From assembly GCA_018882835.1 (NCBI GenBank), contig VERE01000026.1, positions 1-42,066 of the forward strand: a stretch of 42,066 bases of DNA, written 5' to 3'. Positions 41,783-42,066 of this stretch are shown piece after piece. The position numbers and the translations under genes were made by a program. The notes under the pieces are model-generated. The model was not told the DNA's origin. It saw nothing but the letters and a program-made list of their open reading frames with translations, and made no database searches. This stretch comes from Limnohabitans sp. (GTDB lineage: Bacteria > Pseudomonadota > Gammaproteobacteria > Burkholderiales > Burkholderiaceae_C). The number at the start of each line of letters is the position of its first letter. Within the stretch, counting starts at the first letter, position 1.

Positions 41783-42066
41783 AACCAACTCTGAGCGCAT
41801 TGGATGTGATGCGCGATGCACCGGTGATCCCGGTGATTGTTCTGCACGATGTGGCCCATGCGGTGCCCCTGGCCCAAGCCCTGGTGGCGGGCGGTATCCG
41901 CATGCTGGAAATCACCTTGCGCACGCCCCAGGCTTTGGCATGCATGCATGCCATCGCGGCCGAGGTCCCTGAAGCGGTCGTGGGGGCTGGCACAGTGCGC
42001 AATGCCGACGACGCCCAAGCGGCCGCGCGCGCCGGGGCGCGCTTTGCCGTCAGCCCAGGCTACACG
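41773..42066 (+). CDS. eda: KDPG aldolase, 3' end beyond the window
   Basis: The first 98 codons of 2-keto-3-deoxy-6-phosphogluconate aldolase, which cleaves the Edd product to pyruvate and glyceraldehyde 3-phosphate. [35 protein letters not shown] (with the catalytic-loop Glu) and [13 protein letters not shown] followed by FAVSPGY are typical. The Schiff-base lysine lies beyond the window edge. ATG 41773 follows GGAGCC and overlaps the edd stop by ten bases. Confidence 0.95.
   Translation, partial: MAVKPTLSALDVMRDAPVIPVIVLHDVAHAVPLAQALVAGGIRMLEITLRTPQALACMHAIAAEVPEAVVGAGTVRNADDAQAAARAGARFAVSPGYT

Overview
The window is gene-dense chromosomal DNA, probably from a betaproteobacterium of the order Burkholderiales, most like Comamonadaceae. 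This is judged from gene content (Bug/TctC-type binding protein, Edd/Eda sugar catabolism, the waaA/tolC/rhodanese/pcm arrangement, a zinc-type ABC cluster) and from codon style; no rRNA or other marker is present. No stretch longer than about 130 bases lacks a gene. I saw no tRNA, rRNA, insertion sequence, integrase, CRISPR array or replication origin.

Layout. (1) 3-5025, plus strand: carboxyltransferase subunit (cut by the window edge), acyl-CoA dehydrogenase, biotin carboxylase/carrier subunit and enoyl-CoA hydratase, a four-step branched acyl-CoA module resembling acyclic-terpene (atu) or leucine (liu) catabolism. (2) 5012-6405, minus: EamA transporter and O6-alkylguanine repair protein. 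(3) 6491-10163, plus: phosphohexomutase, heptosyltransferase I and Kdo transferase, for LPS inner core. (4) 10164-17627, minus: tetR, adaptor, RND pump, pcm, rhodanese, TolC-type channel; a complete tripartite pump with two unrelated genes inside it. (5) 17685-18440, minus: a YdcF/ElyC-like protein.

(6) 18526-33242, plus: the most interesting part. A GntR/UTRA regulator is followed by twelve or more tightly packed genes: a Liv-type ABC importer (binding protein, two permeases, two ATPases), a second orphan binding protein of the Bug/TctC type, an aconitase/LeuCD-like hydratase (two subunits), hydantoinase/oxoprolinase B and A, an isochorismatase-fold hydrolase whose nucleophilic cysteine is replaced by glycine, a fumarate-reductase-like flavoprotein and a lyase of the isocitrate lyase/PEP mutase superfamily with the PKRCGH motif of alkylmalate lyases. 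Most junctions are 4-base start/stop overlaps. A perfect palindrome with nested second palindrome lies just before gntR. Read as chemistry the enzymes could import a cyclic imide or lactam, open it with ATP, deamidate it, hydrate the resulting alkyl-maleate and cleave the alkyl-malate to a 2-oxoacid plus a short fatty acid. Alkyl-maleimides, including those released from tetrapyrroles, are my favoured but unproven substrate class.

(7) 33287-36983, plus: msrA, a small exported protein, an outer-membrane barrel, a ZnuA-like binding protein and a ZnuB-like permease, with no ATPase gene in the cluster. (8) 36987-39819: AEC transporter, pdxH (minus), MocA/MobA-like nucleotidyltransferase, ChaC-like protein (minus). 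(9) 39950-42066, plus: edd and the start of eda (Entner-Doudoroff pathway), preceded by a HexR-like operator.

Gene ends are extremely compact: convergent pairs overlap (5012-5025, 39241-39273), abut (10163/10164) or lie 13 bases apart (37979/37993). Several genes (at 6491, 33287, 38695, 39950) have a -10-like hexamer 6-7 bases before the start codon and no Shine-Dalgarno sequence, suggesting leaderless transcripts.
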